Assembly (NCBI GenBank): GCA_002726335.1
Contig: PBSR01000186.1
Span: 1-48,844 of the forward strand
From: Gemmatimonadaceae bacterium
GTDB taxonomy: Bacteria > Latescibacterota > UBA2968 > UBA8231
DNA length: 48,844 nucleotides
Direction: 5' to 3'
Shown here in pieces: positions 33,279-41,458 of this stretch (positions are counted from its first letter, which is position 1; each line of letters starts with the position of its first letter). The translations under genes were made by a program, and so were the position numbers. The notes under the pieces were generated by a model, which was given only the letters and a program-made list of their open reading frames with translations, ran no database searches and was not told where the DNA came from.

Positions 33279-34304
33279 ATGAATCATACCATTGCTCTGA
33301 TTGCCGGCGACGGCATTGGCCCGGAGGTGACCGAGGGTGTGCAGCGCGTACTCGCCGCTGCCGAGGCCCCGCTCTCCTGGGAAGAACACCCGGCGGGCCT
33401 GGCCGCGCTCGAGCGCGGACTGGACGTCCTGCCCGCAGAAACCATCGACGCCATCCGCCACCATGGCGTGGCCCTGAAAGGCCCTTGCACCACACCCGTG
33501 GGCGAGGGCTTCTCCTCCGTCAACGTGCAGCTGCGCAAGCAGCTCAAACTCTACGCTGCCGTGCGCCCCGTGCGCTCCCTTCCCGGTGTATCGACGCGTT
33601 TCGAGAACGTCGATCTCGTCATCATCCGCGAGAACACGGAAGGCCTCTACTCTGGCGTCGAAAACGAGATCACCCCGGGGGTGGTCATGAGCATGAAGGT
33701 AGCCACCGAGAAAGGCTGCCGCCGCATCGCCCACTGGGCCTTCCGTTACGCCACCCAGCGTCGACGGCAGAAGATCACCGTGTTCCACAAAGCCAATATC
33801 ATGAAGGTCACCGACGGCCTCTTCATTCGTATGTCGGCCGAGGAACACGAGCGCGAATACCCCAACATCGAGTACACGGAAGCCATCATCGACGCCGGCT
33901 GCATGCGTCTGGTGCAGGATCCGTCACAGTTCGATGTACTGTTGCTCGAGAACCTCTACGGTGACGTCGTCAGCGACCTGTGCGCCGGCCTCGTCGGTGG
34001 CCTCGGTGTGGTTCCCGGCGCCAACATCGGCGAGACCCACGCCGTGTTCGAAGCCGTCCACGGCTCGGCCCCCGACATCGCCGGCAAGGGCGTCGCCAAC
34101 CCGCTGGCCTTGCTGATGTCGAGCGTGATGATGCTCAACTATCTGGCCGACACGCGCGGTGATTCGACCTGCCGTTCCTGTGCAAAGACCATTCGCGTCG
34201 CCTACGACAAGACCCTGGCCGATGGCTGCAAGACCCGCGATCTGGGCGGCGAACTGGGCACCATGGACTTTGCCGACGCCGTGATCGAGCGCCTCGGTGA
34301 CTAG
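33279..34304 (+). CDS. Isocitrate/isopropylmalate dehydrogenase family, likely NAD-dependent isocitrate dehydrogenase
   Basis: A 341-residue beta-decarboxylating dehydrogenase. Features are GDGIGPEV (10-17), SSVNVQLRKQLKLYAAVRPV with the arginines that bind the substrate, IIRENTEGLYSGVE, the metal-binding Asp region NLYGDVVSDLCAGLVGG and FEAVHGSAPDIAGKGVANP. The VNVQLRK(Q/E)LxLYA and ENTEGLYSG forms match NAD-type isocitrate dehydrogenases (IDH3-like) better than LeuB. It would make 2-oxoglutarate in the TCA cycle; 3-isopropylmalate, homoisocitrate or tartrate dehydrogenase activity cannot be excluded. It stands alone, converging on the DapA-like gene 12 nt away. Confidence 0.88.
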   Translation: MNHTIALIAGDGIGPEVTEGVQRVLAAAEAPLSWEEHPAGLAALERGLDVLPAETIDAIRHHGVALKGPCTTPVGEGFSSVNVQLRKQLKLYAAVRPVRSLPGVSTRFENVDLVIIRENTEGLYSGVENEITPGVVMSMKVATEKGCRRIAHWAFRYATQRRRQKITVFHKANIMKVTDGLFIRMSAEEHEREYPNIEYTEAIIDAGCMRLVQDPSQFDVLLLENLYGDVVSDLCAGLVGGLGVVPGANIGETHAVFEAVHGSAPDIAGKGVANPLALLMSSVMMLNYLADTRGDSTCRSCAKTIRVAYDKTLADGCKTRDLGGELGTMDFADAVIERLGD

Positions 34305-34316
34305 GGCCGGGCGGCT

Positions 34317-35213
34317 CTAGACGCGGAAGAGCGGTCGCAGCCCCTCCAGAATCGCATCCAGTTCGCGCTCGTCGCCGGCGTCCAGCGTCGGCGAGCCGGG
34401 CGTGCGCATGGCGGCGCTGGAGAACACCCCGCGCCGTTGGAGCAGTGTCTTGCAGACGGGAAGGCCGATGAGCAGCACCAGGTTGATGAACGGCAGCAGC
34501 TGCCCGTAGATGCGGCGGGCCTCGGCCTCGTTGCCCGATTGCCAGGCATCCCACACCTGCACATGAACGTCCACCGCCTCGGTGGCCGGCATGAACCCAT
34601 GGGCGCCACGCGCCATCTCCGACAGCATCCAGCGTCCGTGTGCACCGCCGAAGACCCCGTCGCAGGCATCACCGATGCCTGCCAGCACGGCGCTGATCTG
34701 ATGCGCGCTCGGCTGCATCTCCTCCTTGAGATAGCGCACATGTTCGACTTCACGCAGCAGCTTCTGCAGAAAATCCGACGTCATGCCCGCCGTCGTGTGC
34801 TGCACGAACACCGGTCTGCCGGCTGCGGCCGCCACCTCTTCGTAGTACGTGCGGATCTCGGCCGCACTCCCGGCTGAGATGTATGGCGGCAGGGCGATGA
34901 CGGCATCGACGCCGGTGCCGGCCGCCTCGCGCGTCACCTCGACGGCCACCTGTCGACTCGGGGCGGCGACGCCGCCGACGACGGGTAGACGACCGTCGGC
35001 GGCGCGGACGATGGTCTCCATGCCGCGGCGACGCTCCTGCTGGGTCAGATACTGGAATTCACTGCCGAGTACCGGAAACACGAGGCCGTGGGCACCGCCG
35101 GCGAGGCAGAACTCCACCTGCTTTGTGAGTTCGTCATAGAGCACATCACCATCGGCGCCGATGGGCGTGAGCACTACGGGAAAGATGCCGCGGAAGGGCT
35201 CGTGTCTGTTCAT
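34317..35213 (-). CDS. DapA-family (DHDPS/NAL) aldolase or lyase
   Basis: A TIM-barrel Schiff-base lyase of 298 residues. The catalytic lysine is Lys163 in RYLKEEMQPSA. FRGIFPVVLTPI and the SEFQYLTQQER helix match the family. The Tyr that in dihydrodipicolinate synthase lies in the YN(V/I)P motif is replaced: the same strand reads VFVQHTTAGM. A true DapA role is therefore unlikely; a 2-keto-3-deoxy sugar acid aldolase or dehydratase is more plausible, as several family members act in oxidative sugar pathways. It is the last gene of the SDR, lyase, dehydratase, cytochrome operon, and its ATG overlaps the cytochrome stop (ATGA). Confidence 0.87.
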   Translation of the reverse strand: MNRHEPFRGIFPVVLTPIGADGDVLYDELTKQVEFCLAGGAHGLVFPVLGSEFQYLTQQERRRGMETIVRAADGRLPVVGGVAAPSRQVAVEVTREAAGTGVDAVIALPPYISAGSAAEIRTYYEEVAAAAGRPVFVQHTTAGMTSDFLQKLLREVEHVRYLKEEMQPSAHQISAVLAGIGDACDGVFGGAHGRWMLSEMARGAHGFMPATEAVDVHVQVWDAWQSGNEAEARRIYGQLLPFINLVLLIGLPVCKTLLQRRGVFSSAAMRTPGSPTLDAGDERELDAILEGLRPLFRV

Positions 35214-35725
35214 TGTGCGTCACCCTCGGTGGCGGGGAGGCCCTGTACGGCGAAGCCAGGGAATTTGTCGGCTGCGTACTGCGCATGACAGCTGGCGCAG
35301 GCCTCGATCATGGCCCCGTACAGCCGATGTTGCTCGGTTCGGTCACCGGCATCGGCCGCCTCGGCCAGGTCTCCGGCAAGTCGATGGAAGGCCTGGTCCC
35401 GCTGGACGAAGGCTGCACCGACAGCGGCACGTAGCGCTTTGCGATCCTCCTGCGTCAACTGGCGCTTGAGGATGAAGCTGTCGCGGATATTCCGGGCCTG
35501 GGCGCTGACGCTGTCCGCGTCGCCCCGTACCAACGCCTCCTGGATCACCCCGCTGGCAACAAGGATGGCCGCCATCTCCTGTGCCAGCAGATCTCGGAGC
35601 CTGGGGGACAACCTGGGCCCCACGGGCTCTACGGCGGTGCTCTCCGCCGCCCACGTAGCCGTACTCCCGATCACCACCGCCCCCAGCAGGAAGCCCCCCA
35701 GGGCGGCACCAACAAGCATGCGCAT
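35210..35725 (-). CDS. Exported c'-like monohaem cytochrome
   Basis: A 171-residue secreted protein. Residues 1-27 form a signal peptide ending in TWA. The rest is helical and carries a C-terminal haem motif CASCHAQY (143-150), the position expected for cytochrome c' type four-helix bundles. Such proteins sit in the periplasm and either transfer electrons or bind gases such as NO. The ATG at 35725 has GGAG upstream. It lies 5 nt after an enolase-family gene and overlaps the DapA-like gene, an unusual location for a redox protein; it may take electrons from a periplasmic sugar oxidation. Confidence 0.85.
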   Translation of the reverse strand: MRMLVGAALGGFLLGAVVIGSTATWAAESTAVEPVGPRLSPRLRDLLAQEMAAILVASGVIQEALVRGDADSVSAQARNIRDSFILKRQLTQEDRKALRAAVGAAFVQRDQAFHRLAGDLAEAADAGDRTEQHRLYGAMIEACASCHAQYAADKFPGFAVQGLPATEGDAQ

Positions 35726-35730
35726 TTCTC

Positions 35731-36888
35731 TCACTCCTCGATCCTGTTCTCTTCGATGTAATCCCAGATCAAACGATACCCCATGCCCGGCTCGGTTGGC
35801 ACGGTCACGTAGCCGTCGTCGTCGAGAGGATCGGCCACGGCTTCCAGATAGGGCAGTGGTGTCTCCTCGTCGACGCCGGGAGCCAGCAATCCGCGCTCGT
35901 AGTACTCGCATACGTCTTCGCTGCTGGCGCCCAGCAGCTGCAGATTGGCGAAGCCGCTCATATGGACCTCACACTTCACTCCGAAAGCCTCGCAGATGGC
36001 TGCCATCTTGCGCACTCCGGTGACCCCGCCGCGCAGCACGTCGATGCGACTCATGTCGGACGCGCCGCGGCGGATCCAGTCGGCCCGCGTGTAGATGGAG
36101 CCGGCGGCGATCTCCGGTGACAGGATGGGAATGTCGAGCTCGGCGCAGAGCTTCTCGTAGGCGCCGACGCGGTACTCACTCATCGGATGCTCATACCAAT
36201 AGAAATTCAGCCGCTCCAGCTCACGACCCACCTTCACCGCCTCTTCATAGGTGCGGTACGTGCCCCAGGGGTCGAAGCTGAGCACCATGTCGTCGCCCAC
36301 GGCGGCGCGTACGGCACGGCAGCACTCGATGTCCCAGTCGATGTGCGAGGGTCGCCCGGGATCGGGTTGGCCGGTGGCGGGATCCCAGAAGTAGTAGGGA
36401 TGGATCTTGTAGTGCCGGTAGCCGCGGGCTTTGCAGGCCGCCGCGTGGTCGCCGTAGACCTCGGGAGAACCCATGTTGGGATAGGTGCTGGCGTAGGCCT
36501 TCACCCGGTCACGACAGCTGCCCAGAAGCTTGTGCAGCGGTACACCATACAGTCGGGCCTGCAGATCCCACAGGGCCATGTCGACCACACTGAGCAGATT
36601 CTCCTGTGTATTCGACACCCACATCCAGTGCCAGAATTTCTCGCGATCGAAGGCGTCTTCGCCCACCAGCCTGTGCCGGATCGGTCCGCGGAGTGCAGCG
36701 CGATCGTGAGGGGCAAGACCGTCCTGGTCGCCGTGGCCGGCGCCCCCCAGATAGAGGCCCTCGGCGCCTTCGTCGGTGTGGATCCGCGTCAGCGTCTGTA
36801 TGATCGTCGTCTCCTCACCGAGCTCACCGTTGCGGAAGGGCCGCCTCGGCACGCGGAATGGGATGACTTCGATATCCGTGATCTTCAT
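35731..36888 (-). CDS. Enolase-superfamily sugar-acid dehydratase
   Basis: A mandelate racemase/muconate lactonizing family protein, 385 residues. The acid/base motif is HYKIHPYY (Lys161, His163). The three metal ligands are visible: Asp206 (LSFDPWG), Glu233 (WYEHPM) and Glu259 (LSPEIA), and His309 (CEVHMSGF) would be the opposite acid. That complete set supports an active dehydratase or epimerase of a sugar acid. The ATG overlaps the stop of the lyase-like gene (ATGA). Together with the SDR upstream and the DapA-family gene downstream it fits an oxidise-dehydrate-cleave scheme. Confidence 0.9.
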   Translation of the reverse strand: MKITDIEVIPFRVPRRPFRNGELGEETTIIQTLTRIHTDEGAEGLYLGGAGHGDQDGLAPHDRAALRGPIRHRLVGEDAFDREKFWHWMWVSNTQENLLSVVDMALWDLQARLYGVPLHKLLGSCRDRVKAYASTYPNMGSPEVYGDHAAACKARGYRHYKIHPYYFWDPATGQPDPGRPSHIDWDIECCRAVRAAVGDDMVLSFDPWGTYRTYEEAVKVGRELERLNFYWYEHPMSEYRVGAYEKLCAELDIPILSPEIAAGSIYTRADWIRRGASDMSRIDVLRGGVTGVRKMAAICEAFGVKCEVHMSGFANLQLLGASSEDVCEYYERGLLAPGVDEETPLPYLEAVADPLDDDGYVTVPTEPGMGYRLIWDYIEENRIEE

Positions 36889-37859
36889 GGTGACTTCAGT
36901 GCTCCCCATGTGGTTGGTGGGACGGCGCTGGCGGCGTCTGCCTCGGTGGGACCGATATATCCGGTGGAAAGTACGATGTCGTCGTACCAGACCCGGTTGT
37001 CCTTCGTCGCCGCGTGGATGTAGATGCCGAAGTGGGCCCGCTTCAGCCGCACCGCATCCGTCGTACGCCAGCGAAACCCCGTGGCGTGGATGTGTAACTC
37101 GCCGTCGATCCAGGCGGCCATCTCGCCGTTGGCCTGCTCGGGGTCATTGGCGCGGATCATGTGCTCCAGGCAGTACCAGCGATCCCGCTCAGGCACCAGA
37201 CGGTGTTCCGGCGCCGGCTCGAAGAAGTTGCCCCAGTAGTTTCCGTCCCGGTCCTGCGTCATGTCCATCCAGTAGGTATACATGAAGAAGTACCCGGGCG
37301 CCTCATAGCGCCCCCAGTCCTTCCACGGCTCGAGGCTGGCGGTGAAACGGTCGGCGCCCGTGGGACGGATGCCCGCCTTCCCCATACCCTCCCAGGGGTT
37401 GCTGCCGGCCACGCCCGCAAGGCCGCCACCAGTGTGATTCAGGTTGCCCTGGTCATAGTCGGGGGCGAAGCGCAGGTAACGACGGAAGTAGACCACATCG
37501 TACCCGTCCGGACCGAAATACACCGTGGCTCCCGATCCCGATGAGTTGCCCCCCTTCTCGGGAGCGTCGAATTGATAGGCGCCGGTACCGCCATGGGCAA
37601 TGGCTGGATCCACCACCCGCTGGACGCGACCGTCGTCCCGGCCACTCACCTCGAGATAACCATCGAAGCCGGCCGACGTCTCAGCGGCGTCGGCGAAGAT
37701 CACAACACCGGGCGCCTGCAGGCGCGCCAGCGCCTCGCTGTCGGCCCGCGTCTGCTGGGTGACCACTTCAGGAAAGGCCTGGGCCCTGGCGATCCCAGCC
37801 TGCGAGGCCGACAGGGCGACCAGGACCACCCACTCGCAGAATCGATTGCGCGACCTCAT
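36885..37859 (-). CDS. Secreted lectin/lyase-fold protein, possible polysaccharide lyase
   Basis: A 324-residue exported protein with a signal peptide ending near AQA (26-28). The mature part looks like a concanavalin-type jelly roll: VYFRRYLRFAPDYDQGNLNHTGGGLAG, WYCLEHMIRANDPEQANGEM, AAWIDGELHIHATGFRWRTT and RVWYDDIVLSTGYIG. The last two are the usual ending of polysaccharide lyase or glycan-binding domains (PL14/PL20-like), but I cannot assign a family firmly. Its place between an SDR and a sugar-acid dehydratase, joined by 4-bp overlaps on both sides, favours a role in glycan uptake or cleavage outside the cytoplasm. Confidence 0.7.
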   Translation of the reverse strand: MRSRNRFCEWVVLVALSASQAGIARAQAFPEVVTQQTRADSEALARLQAPGVVIFADAAETSAGFDGYLEVSGRDDGRVQRVVDPAIAHGGTGAYQFDAPEKGGNSSGSGATVYFGPDGYDVVYFRRYLRFAPDYDQGNLNHTGGGLAGVAGSNPWEGMGKAGIRPTGADRFTASLEPWKDWGRYEAPGYFFMYTYWMDMTQDRDGNYWGNFFEPAPEHRLVPERDRWYCLEHMIRANDPEQANGEMAAWIDGELHIHATGFRWRTTDAVRLKRAHFGIYIHAATKDNRVWYDDIVLSTGYIGPTEADAASAVPPTTWGALKSP

Positions 37860-38749
37860 TCCGTCTCCGCCGCGTGGGCCTCGACGAAGGCCTTCAGCTC
37901 TTGCGTCGTGGACTCCTTCTTACGGATGCGCTCGCGCTCCAGACCGGCACCGGACAGGTACGTTGTCACGCCACCATCCACGGCGATGTTCTGCCCCGTA
38001 ACGAAGCCCGCTCCATCCGAGGCGAGATAGACGGCGCACCAGGCGATGTCGTCCGGTACACCCACCCGATCGAGAGGCTGGAAATACTGGTGAACCGGGT
38101 TCAGCTGATCGCCGAAGCGTTCCAGCAGTTCCGCATGGAACTCGGGCTTCACTCCGGCCAGGGTACGCTCTCGCGTATCGTACACGTCGATGGCGCCGGG
38201 GCTGATCGTGTTGACGCGAATATTGAAGGGCGCCAGCTCTGCCGCCAGCGCCTTCGTGCAGCCGATGATGCCACCTTTCGTCGCCGCGTAGACGGTGTTG
38301 CATTCGCCTCCCTGGATCCCGTGCACGGAAGAGATGTTGAGGATGGCGCCACCGCCACGAGCCTTCATGTGCGGCACAGCGTAGTGGCACCCCATCCACA
38401 AGCCCTTCAGGTTGGTGTCCATCACACGATCGTAGTCGGCCTCCCCCACCTCATCCACCGGAATCCACAGGCCGATGCCGGCGTTGTTGACCAGGATGTC
38501 GAGACCCCCGAAGCGCTCGACGGTGGCTTCCATCAGGCTCTCTACCTGCTCCGGTACGGACACGTCCACCTCCATGGCCAGCACGTCACCGCCTGCGGCC
38601 TCGATATCAGCCTGTGTCTGTTCCAGCTTTTCTTGTGTACGTTGAGCGATGGCCACTTTCGCGCCTTCGCGGGCGAAGATCCGCGACATGGCGCCGCCCA
38701 GTCCCTGGCCGCCGCCGGTAACGATGGCGACCTTGTCCTCGAGTCTCAT
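37856..38749 (-). CDS. Short-chain dehydrogenase/reductase
   Basis: A classical SDR of 297 residues, NAD(P)-dependent. The cofactor loop is TGGGQGLGGA (11-20), NNAGIG is at 88-93, and the catalytic Ser140/141, Tyr154 and Lys158 appear in NISSVHG and YAATKGG. The C-terminus (about 35 residues after VDGGVTTYL) is longer than usual. Family members oxidise sugars to lactones, such as L-fucose dehydrogenase, or reduce keto sugars. The ATG has an AAAGAACCACC context, close to that of the fucosidase gene. It is the first gene of a five-gene operon, with 4-bp overlap to the next. Confidence 0.92.
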   Translation of the reverse strand: MRLEDKVAIVTGGGQGLGGAMSRIFAREGAKVAIAQRTQEKLEQTQADIEAAGGDVLAMEVDVSVPEQVESLMEATVERFGGLDILVNNAGIGLWIPVDEVGEADYDRVMDTNLKGLWMGCHYAVPHMKARGGGAILNISSVHGIQGGECNTVYAATKGGIIGCTKALAAELAPFNIRVNTISPGAIDVYDTRERTLAGVKPEFHAELLERFGDQLNPVHQYFQPLDRVGVPDDIAWCAVYLASDGAGFVTGQNIAVDGGVTTYLSGAGLERERIRKKESTTQELKAFVEAHAAETE

Positions 38750-38790
38750 GGTGGTTCTTTCGTTGGGATCCATGGTCCGCTGTTGCCGAT

Positions 38791-40569
38791 ATGCAGGTAA
38801 CCATGCAGAACAGGCCCGCCCCGGGCAATTCCATGATCTGTGACCTGCGCGGTGCCACAGGCCACACGGCGGCCACGAGCTTTGCCTGGTGCCTGGATGG
38901 TCGCCACGGACACGGGCTGGAATTCGCCACGTCGGGTGAGGCTTGCCCCGCCCGCCTGCCGAGCCCGGCCCGCGGCTGGCACCGCGTGTTTCTCGGGTTT
39001 CAGGGTGCTTGTGGTCTCCGTGTGCGCCTGGCCCCGCGCGAGCCGTGGTTCCGTCGAGTGGAGACCTCGGTCCGGTGGGATACCGACGCCTCTTCCGGCG
39101 AGGAACTGCACCTGGGCGACGCCGACCTGACGGATGTCACCTTCGAATTCCTGCCTCAGGCGTTGCTGAATCGCGCCGATCGTCGACAGTCGCGTCTGGC
39201 CTACCTGCGTCTGGAGTTGTTGCCCGAAGGCCCGGCGGATTCGCCCCACACGTCGGCAAGCCGCACAGGGGGCGCCGTCATAGACGGTCACGAGACGCTC
39301 GGTGCGTACGCCCCCGGGTCACCGGACGACGTACGCGGCATGCTCGCACCCTTCGTCGACTCCGACTTCCGCCGCATTCATTTCGGCTGCACCTGCACGA
39401 CGATGCGTCTCACCTACCTGACCGAGGTGGGCTACTGGCTGGGCCAGGATCAGCCTCTCGACTCGTTGCACTCCGAACACAACCGACGCTGTGCACAGAG
39501 CCTGCAGAGGGCGGCTGCCGACGGCTGGGATCCGGTGGACGTCATGATCGACTACGCTCGTGCGCGGGACCTGGAACTGTGGACCGACTTCCGCATCCAG
39601 CAGGACTATCCCTGCGACTACGCCGGTGGCTTCGGCCATGACTTCAATTCTCCCTTTACCGAGGCGCATCAGTCCTGGCGTCACGTCGATCGTCACGGTC
39701 GGGTATGCAGCCACAGCTTCTCCCACTTCCACGAAGGCTGGGAGCAGTACAAGCTCGATCTGCTGGCCGAACTTGCCCGCAAGGGACCGGCCTGCCTGCA
39801 CCTCAACCTCACCTGCGAGCTGGGTGCCCTGTGGGACTTTGCCCCCCATGCGGTGCAGCGCTACCGCGACGAGACAGGCGACGATCCACTCGCCGGCGAG
39901 GATCCTCCAGAAAGCTGGTACCGGTTCCGCTGCGATCACCTGACGGAGTTCATGCGCCGCCTGCGGTCACAGACCGACACCATCGCCGCCGACCTGGGAC
40001 GGCCCATCCCGATCGCCGTACAGGTCAGCGGCGAGTGGTCGATTCTGAAAGCGGGCAAGCTCGTGCAGGCGGTGTCGCAGAACTGGCTGTCTGGACTCGA
40101 CGTGGGCCGTTGGGCGCGCGAAGGCCTTGTCGATGTCATCTCTCCATCCTTCCGTCGCACGTACAAGCCGATGTTTCTCGAACACCTCTACGACGAGCTG
40201 GGACCGGCACGCCAGCAGGTGCAGATCGTTCCCAGCGTCGGGCAACACGACAACGCCGTGTTCCCCCGTGGCTATGAGTGGGGCCTCTACTTCACCGACG
40301 AAGGCGCCGACGCCAACGACGAACTGGTCCCCTTCGGCGAGCTGGATGCCTGGCGCGTGCTGCGCGAGGCTCACGACCTCTACCGTCAGGGTGCCGACGC
40401 GGTGGATGTCTGGGAGATGGGCTCAGCCCCCGTCCGCCTGGCGCGCTGGGATGTGCTGCGCCGCATCGGTGACCGGCCGTGGCTGGAACAGCAGTTCGGC
40501 AGCCGCGTCGGGGGCCTGCTGGGTGAACCGGCGCGCCCCTTGCGCTTCAGTCGGCGCGGATCTGATTGA
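38791..40569 (+). CDS. Hypothetical protein, possible TIM-barrel glycosidase-like
   Basis: A 592-residue protein with no domain I can name. The first 150 residues look beta-rich (WHRVFLGFQGACGLRVRL, VETSVRWDTDASSGEELHL), followed by a barrel-like part: RIHFGCTCTTMRLTY, DYARARDLELWTDFRIQQDY, ACLHLNLTCELGALWDF, PIPIAVQVSGEW and DVISPSFRRTYK. Alternating strands with acidic and aromatic ends and a His-rich loop (HSFSHFHEGWEQYK) resemble family 10 type or other GH-like barrels. There is no signal peptide. The start is uncertain (ATG 38791 or 38803). It diverges from the SDR operon and overlaps the convergent aminotransferase by 23 bp. Confidence 0.72.
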   Translation: MQVTMQNRPAPGNSMICDLRGATGHTAATSFAWCLDGRHGHGLEFATSGEACPARLPSPARGWHRVFLGFQGACGLRVRLAPREPWFRRVETSVRWDTDASSGEELHLGDADLTDVTFEFLPQALLNRADRRQSRLAYLRLELLPEGPADSPHTSASRTGGAVIDGHETLGAYAPGSPDDVRGMLAPFVDSDFRRIHFGCTCTTMRLTYLTEVGYWLGQDQPLDSLHSEHNRRCAQSLQRAAADGWDPVDVMIDYARARDLELWTDFRIQQDYPCDYAGGFGHDFNSPFTEAHQSWRHVDRHGRVCSHSFSHFHEGWEQYKLDLLAELARKGPACLHLNLTCELGALWDFAPHAVQRYRDETGDDPLAGEDPPESWYRFRCDHLTEFMRRLRSQTDTIAADLGRPIPIAVQVSGEWSILKAGKLVQAVSQNWLSGLDVGRWAREGLVDVISPSFRRTYKPMFLEHLYDELGPARQQVQIVPSVGQHDNAVFPRGYEWGLYFTDEGADANDELVPFGELDAWRVLREAHDLYRQGADAVDVWEMGSAPVRLARWDVLRRIGDRPWLEQQFGSRVGGLLGEPARPLRFSRRGSD

Positions 40570-41458
40570 CGATGTCGAGTCCGACGCGCTTGCTCCACCC
40601 CGCCATCAACCGCCCGAACACGGGCCCGGGTTGCCCTGTACCGACATCAATCCCATTGATCTTCGTCACCGGTGCCAGACAGTAGGGTGTCGTCGCCAGG
40701 TATGCCTCGTCGGCGTTGACCACGTCGTAGACCTGGAAGTTACGCTCCTCGAAACCGATCCCCAGTTCGTCGCACAGTTCGATCACCGTCAACAGGCTGA
40801 TACCGCGCAGGATCTGGTCCGGTGACGGGCTGATGATGACGCCATCCCGCATGATGAGGAAGTTCGAGCCCGCCGTCTCGGTGACGTTGCCCTGCAGATC
40901 GAGACAGAGAGATACGGCGCGCGGATCGACCTGATGGGTCTCGCCGTCGGCGAGCCACCAGTGCATGCGGCTGCGACACTTGATTTTCGGGTCGACGCAG
41001 GCCGCCGGAACCTGGCGCACCGAGGGTGTCACCACGTGGGCCCCCTCGTCAAAGAAGTGTCGCCACAGATGGAAAGGAAGCGGGAAGGTGTGGATACAGA
41101 AGGTGGGTGTCATGTCACTGCCGCCGGCGCTGCCGGCGTACACGGACAGCTCCCCGGGAGAGATGAAAAGCACCACCGCCTGCTCCGCCCCGGCTTCCAG
41201 CAGGGCGCCGTTGTGTGCCAGCAGCTGGCGACAGACGCCCTCGGTCTCGTCCCTGTCTATGGGTGGCTCGATACGGGCGTAACGGCACGATCGGTAGAAG
41301 CGGTCCACGTGATCGCCGAGGCGGAAGGGTTCGCCAGCGAAGGTGCGCGCCAGATCGGTGACCGTGGCGCCGAGGACGACGGCGGCGTCGAAGATGGCCA
41401 CGTGTGCCTGGGACGCGGGGACGGTCTGGCCTCTGATGTAGACCTGAGGTTCGGTCAT
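40547..41458 (-). CDS. Class IV aminotransferase
   Basis: PLP-dependent fold-type IV enzyme, 303 residues, the group of branched-chain and D-amino-acid aminotransferases and aminodeoxychorismate lyase. The PLP lysine is probably Lys160 (DPKIKCRSRMHWW), followed by the conserved Glu region GNVTETAGSNFLI and the phosphate-binding ILRGISLLTVIELC. The CRSR sequence after the lysine differs from the (T/S)xNY(L/V) of typical IlvE, so a different substrate is likely. The ATG overlaps the helicase stop (ATGA), making an unusual operon pair. It overlaps the convergent unknown gene by 23 bp. Confidence 0.88.
   Translation of the reverse strand: MTEPQVYIRGQTVPASQAHVAIFDAAVVLGATVTDLARTFAGEPFRLGDHVDRFYRSCRYARIEPPIDRDETEGVCRQLLAHNGALLEAGAEQAVVLFISPGELSVYAGSAGGSDMTPTFCIHTFPLPFHLWRHFFDEGAHVVTPSVRQVPAACVDPKIKCRSRMHWWLADGETHQVDPRAVSLCLDLQGNVTETAGSNFLIMRDGVIISPSPDQILRGISLLTVIELCDELGIGFEERNFQVYDVVNADEAYLATTPYCLAPVTKINGIDVGTGQPGPVFGRLMAGWSKRVGLDIVNQIRAD

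Noticed and set aside
34317..35213. Assignment as dapA
   Set aside because: The Schiff-base Lys is present but the Tyr motif YN(V/I)P is not, and no lysine-biosynthesis gene is adjacent.
35210..35911. Longer start for the c'-like cytochrome
   Set aside because: The extra 62 residues are Arg-rich antisense of the dehydratase gene and would bury the clear signal peptide starting at 35725.
37856..38749. SDR as 3-oxoacyl-ACP reductase (FabG)
   Set aside because: It shares the general SDR motifs, but it has a long C-terminal extension and sits with sugar-acid genes, with no fatty-acid synthesis genes nearby.
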